A DNA stretch of 64,000 nucleotides from Alcanivorax sp. S71-1-4 (GTDB lineage Bacteria > Pseudomonadota > Gammaproteobacteria > Pseudomonadales > Alcanivoracaceae): the NCBI RefSeq assembly GCF_009846755.1, contig NZ_AQOR01000015.1:1-64000 (forward strand). The letters are read 5' to 3'. A program made the translations under genes and the position numbers. Position 1 is the first letter of the stretch. The number at the start of each line of letters is the position of its first letter. Of the stretch, positions 61,878 through 64,000 are shown piece after piece. The notes under the pieces are model-generated. The model was given only the letters and a program-made list of their open reading frames with translations. It ran no database searches and had not been told where the DNA came from.

Positions 61878-62720
61878 TCAGCCTTCCCGGCGGTTCATGA
61901 ACGCCAGGCGCTCCAGCAGTTGCACATCGGCTTCGTTCTTGACCAGTGCGCCGTACAGGGGCGGGATGGCCTTTTTGGTGTCGCGGTTGCGCAGGATGTC
62001 TTCCGGGATGTCGTCGGCCAACAGCAGTTTGAGCCAGTCGATCAGTTCAGAGGTAGACGGCTTTTTCTTCAGGCCCGGCACCTTGCGCAGGTCGAAGAAG
62101 ATCTCCATGGCCTCTTTCACCAGAGTCTGCTTGATGTCCGGATAGTGCACGTCGACGATTTTCATCATGGTCGCGGCGTCCGGGAAATTGATGTAGTGGA
62201 AGAAGCAGCGGCGCAGGAAGGCATCCGGCAGCTCCTTTTCGTTGTTGGAGGTGATGATCACGATCGGCCGCTGTTTGGCCTTGACCAGGGTCTGCGTCTC
62301 GTAGACGTAGAACTCCATGCGATCGAGTTCCTGCAACAGGTCGTTGGGGAATTCGATGTCGGCCTTGTCGATTTCGTCGATCAGCAGGACCACCTGGTCA
62401 TCGGCCTCGAAGGCTTCCCAGAGCTTGCCTTTCTTGAGGTAGTTGCCGATGTCCTCGACGCCTTCGGCACCCAGCTGGGAATCACGCAGGCGGGATACCG
62501 CGTCGTATTCATACAGGCCCTGTTGCGCCTTGGTGGTGGATTTGATGTTCCAGGACAGCAGGCGCAGGCCCAGGGATGCAGCGACCTGCTCGGCCAGCAG
62601 GGTCTTGCCGGTGCCCGGCTCGCCCTTGATCAGGAGCGGGCGACGCAGGGCAATAGCGGCATTGACCGCCATTTTCAGGTCGTCGGTGGCTACGTACTGG
62701 TCGGTACCCTGGAACTGCAT
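61878..62720 (-). CDS. MoxR-family AAA+ ATPase
   Basis: This 280-aa ATPase has Walker A GEPGTGKTLLAEQVA (about 36-50), Walker B VVLLIDEIDKAD and sensor 1 VIITSNNEKELPDAFLRRC with the arginine finger. The start MQFQGTDQYVATDDLK is typical of the group that pairs with CoxE-like VWA proteins. It is the first gene of the pair, with the VWA gene 4 bases downstream. It is divergent from rsmE, 193 bases away. Probably a chaperone for metal-centre or complex assembly. Confidence 0.92.
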   Translation of the reverse strand: MQFQGTDQYVATDDLKMAVNAAIALRRPLLIKGEPGTGKTLLAEQVAASLGLRLLSWNIKSTTKAQQGLYEYDAVSRLRDSQLGAEGVEDIGNYLKKGKLWEAFEADDQVVLLIDEIDKADIEFPNDLLQELDRMEFYVYETQTLVKAKQRPIVIITSNNEKELPDAFLRRCFFHYINFPDAATMMKIVDVHYPDIKQTLVKEAMEIFFDLRKVPGLKKKPSTSELIDWLKLLLADDIPEDILRNRDTKKAIPPLYGALVKNEADVQLLERLAFMNRREG

Positions 62721-62913
62721 GCTGACTCTCCGCCTGTGAATGCGTCTGTATAAAGTGCGCTGCGGAGGCCCATCGGGGGGGCCGCCGCAGGTATATTCGG
62801 GAGCCTGCTACTGTAGCAAGGGGAGGGCCGATGGCAAGGCGAAATCCGCTGCGGCGACTGAGCGGTCGGGTCAACCGTGCCGGCGGCCGGTCTCTGTGGA
62901 ATAATGCCGCCCC

Positions 62914-63630
62914 ATGAACCTGCTGTTACTGCACCCTGATGACCGTCTGGACGACACCCGCTGGCAGATATCCGGCCGCCGCGCCGAGCACCTGCGCCGG
63001 GTGCGCGCCCTGTTGCCCGGCGAGCAGGTGCCGGCCGGGGAATGCGGTGGCCTGCTCGGCCGGGCGACCCTGCTGGACGACGATGGCGACAGCATGCAAC
63101 TTGATTTTCGCGGCACCCGCCCAGCCCCGCCCCCCCTGCCCCTGACGCTGGTGCTGGCGCTGCCCCGCCCGAAAATGCTCAAGCGAATTCTGATTGACGC
63201 CACCAGCCTTGGCATCAAGCGTATCGTGCTGCTGAACAGCCACAAGGTGGAGAAAAGTTTCTGGAAAACCCCCGAGCTCAAACAAAGCCTGCTGCGTGAA
63301 AAAATGTTGCTGGGCCTTGAGCAGGCCGGCGACACGCACATGCCGGAATTATTACTGCGCCAACGCTTTCGTCCGTTTGTGGAAGACGAGCTGCCGGCAC
63401 TGAGCGAACAGACACGACGGCTGCTGGCACACCCGGGCGATTATTCGCCACTCCCGTCCGGGCTGGACACCCCCGTCACACTCGCCGTCGGCCCGGAAGG
63501 CGGATGGACCGGGTATGAAGTCGCGATGCTGCAACAGTGCGGTTTTGTCTGTCACAGTCTGGGCCAGCGCATTCTGCGAGTTGAAACTGCCGTACCGGCC
63601 CTGACCGCGCATATCATGCAACTGCCCTGA
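62914..63630 (+). CDS. rsmE: 16S rRNA (uracil1498-N3)-methyltransferase
   Basis: This 238-aa SPOUT methyltransferase has an N-terminal PUA-like part (about 1-70) and the trefoil-knot domain with LALPRPKMLKRILIDATSLG, NSHKVEKSFWKTP, AVGPEGGWTGYEVAML and LGQRILRVETAVPAL. It methylates U1498 of 16S rRNA. The length is normal (E. coli 243 aa). The start MNLLLLHPDDRLDD follows a short spacer with weak ribosome site. An AT-rich spacer follows. Confidence 0.95.
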   Translation: MNLLLLHPDDRLDDTRWQISGRRAEHLRRVRALLPGEQVPAGECGGLLGRATLLDDDGDSMQLDFRGTRPAPPPLPLTLVLALPRPKMLKRILIDATSLGIKRIVLLNSHKVEKSFWKTPELKQSLLREKMLLGLEQAGDTHMPELLLRQRFRPFVEDELPALSEQTRRLLAHPGDYSPLPSGLDTPVTLAVGPEGGWTGYEVAMLQQCGFVCHSLGQRILRVETAVPALTAHIMQLP

Positions 63631-63817
63631 ACACACACTGCAAAATCATTTCTGTTACGCAACACCAACAAACTTCGTAAAATATTGCGTCAATAAATTA
63701 ACAAAGCGCAACGCATTGTAATTTTTCATATTATCTCTTGTCCGCGTATTTACCGCACAAGTGTTTCCTCCTGAAAATATTCCTGTTTTCCCACGGACCG
63801 GAACAAGGAATATCGAT
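63631..63817. promoter_or_regulatory. AT-rich spacer with the promoter of the exported-protein gene
   Basis: A 187-bp AT-rich stretch, unlike the rest of the window. It has TTGCGTCAATAAATTAACAA and several TAAAAT/TATTAT-like boxes (for example TATTAT near 63731), but I could not fix one promoter. No gene is seen. Confidence 0.4.
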
Positions 63818-64000
63818 ATGCGCATGAAATTGCTGTCTGCCTGCATCATTGCCACTTCTGCCTTTGGCACAACCTCAGCCTTCGCGGCTGCCCCCAACAC
63901 GCTGGAGCGTGCCGGCTACATCGGTGGTCAAGGCGCCCGGCTGTGGTATGACGACAAGATCAGCTCTCCACGCCTGGATGACCATGCGCTGTACGGTGGC
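63818..64000 (+). CDS. Exported protein, N-terminal part, cut by the window edge
   Basis: Only 61 residues are visible. The reading starts MRMKLLSACIIATSAFGT and has a signal peptide (cut near SAFAA). The mature start APNTLERAGYIGGQGARLWY with alternating aromatic and polar residues suggests an outer-membrane protein or a periplasmic beta protein. AAGGAA lies 7 bases before the ATG. The stop is outside the window. No family can be named safely. Confidence 0.7.
   Translation, partial: MRMKLLSACIIATSAFGTTSAFAAAPNTLERAGYIGGQGARLWYDDKISSPRLDDHALYGG

Overview
The window is 64 kb of GC-rich chromosomal DNA from a gammaproteobacterium. The 2-oxoglutarate dehydrogenase/succinyl-CoA ligase genes, sdh and gltA are clustered. 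GltX, DusA, RsmE, MlaA, HrpA, YqjDE-like proteins and an icmP/imelysin-type iron operon are also present. Together these point to the Pseudomonadales/Oceanospirillales group, most likely an Alcanivorax-like marine bacterium; the genus is inference, since no rRNA gene is present.

Layout. 1-13.5 kb: the TCA block, sucA-sucB-lpd-sucC-sucD and sdhC-sdhD-sdhA-sdhB on the minus strand, with gltA divergent on the plus strand. 13.5-17.8 kb: a secreted nuclease with a C-terminal GlyGly-CTERM-like tail, a 3-hydroxyisobutyrate dehydrogenase-like enzyme and a HAD hydrolase. 17.8-21.6 kb: an accessory segment with a Cu(I)-type P1B ATPase lying between the intact HAD gene and a decayed direct duplicate of that gene's 5' end, followed by a 186-bp palindromic element. 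21.7-31.2 kb: a membrane protein, a GlxA-type regulator, a tRNA-Ala/tRNA-Glu operon with a strong promoter and a duplicated 3' end, gltX, a DUF4399 lipoprotein, dusA, transaldolase, a TerB-like protein and a large beta-propeller lipoprotein. 31.3-40.3 kb: mlaA, then a three-gene HvfABC-type RiPP metallophore locus (minus strand) divergent from a czcI-like/czcCBA metal efflux operon (plus strand). 40.4-49.0 kb: a KAS III-like enzyme, HrpA helicase, an M61 peptidase, and an alpha/beta hydrolase whose 3' end carries two nested duplications. 49.3-55.3 kb: two phosphoesterase lipoproteins, one behind a candidate Pho box, flanking a small-membrane-protein operon of YqjD/YqjE/YqjK type plus DUF1328. 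55.5-60.5 kb: a candidate Fur-controlled operon of imelysin, diheme DUF1111, a second imelysin-like protein and DUF1513. 60.7-64 kb: a VWA protein with its MoxR ATPase, rsmE and the start of an exported protein.

How the genes fit together. The first 13 kb provides nearly a complete oxidative arm of the TCA cycle. The middle of the window is rich in metal handling: CopA-like export, a periplasmic RiPP with five Cys-containing pentapeptide repeats, and a tripartite RND pump whose signature fits divalent cations. The divergent RiPP/pump pair is the most interesting locus, because its shared 400-bp spacer holds a promoter with a 19-bp spacer, as in MerR-regulated metal promoters, and a 12-bp perfect palindrome at the RiPP ribosome site. 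A second theme is mobile palindromic DNA: three complete copies and one edge fragment of a 168-169-bp inverted-repeat element, whose two arms co-vary between copies, sit in gene-end spacers.
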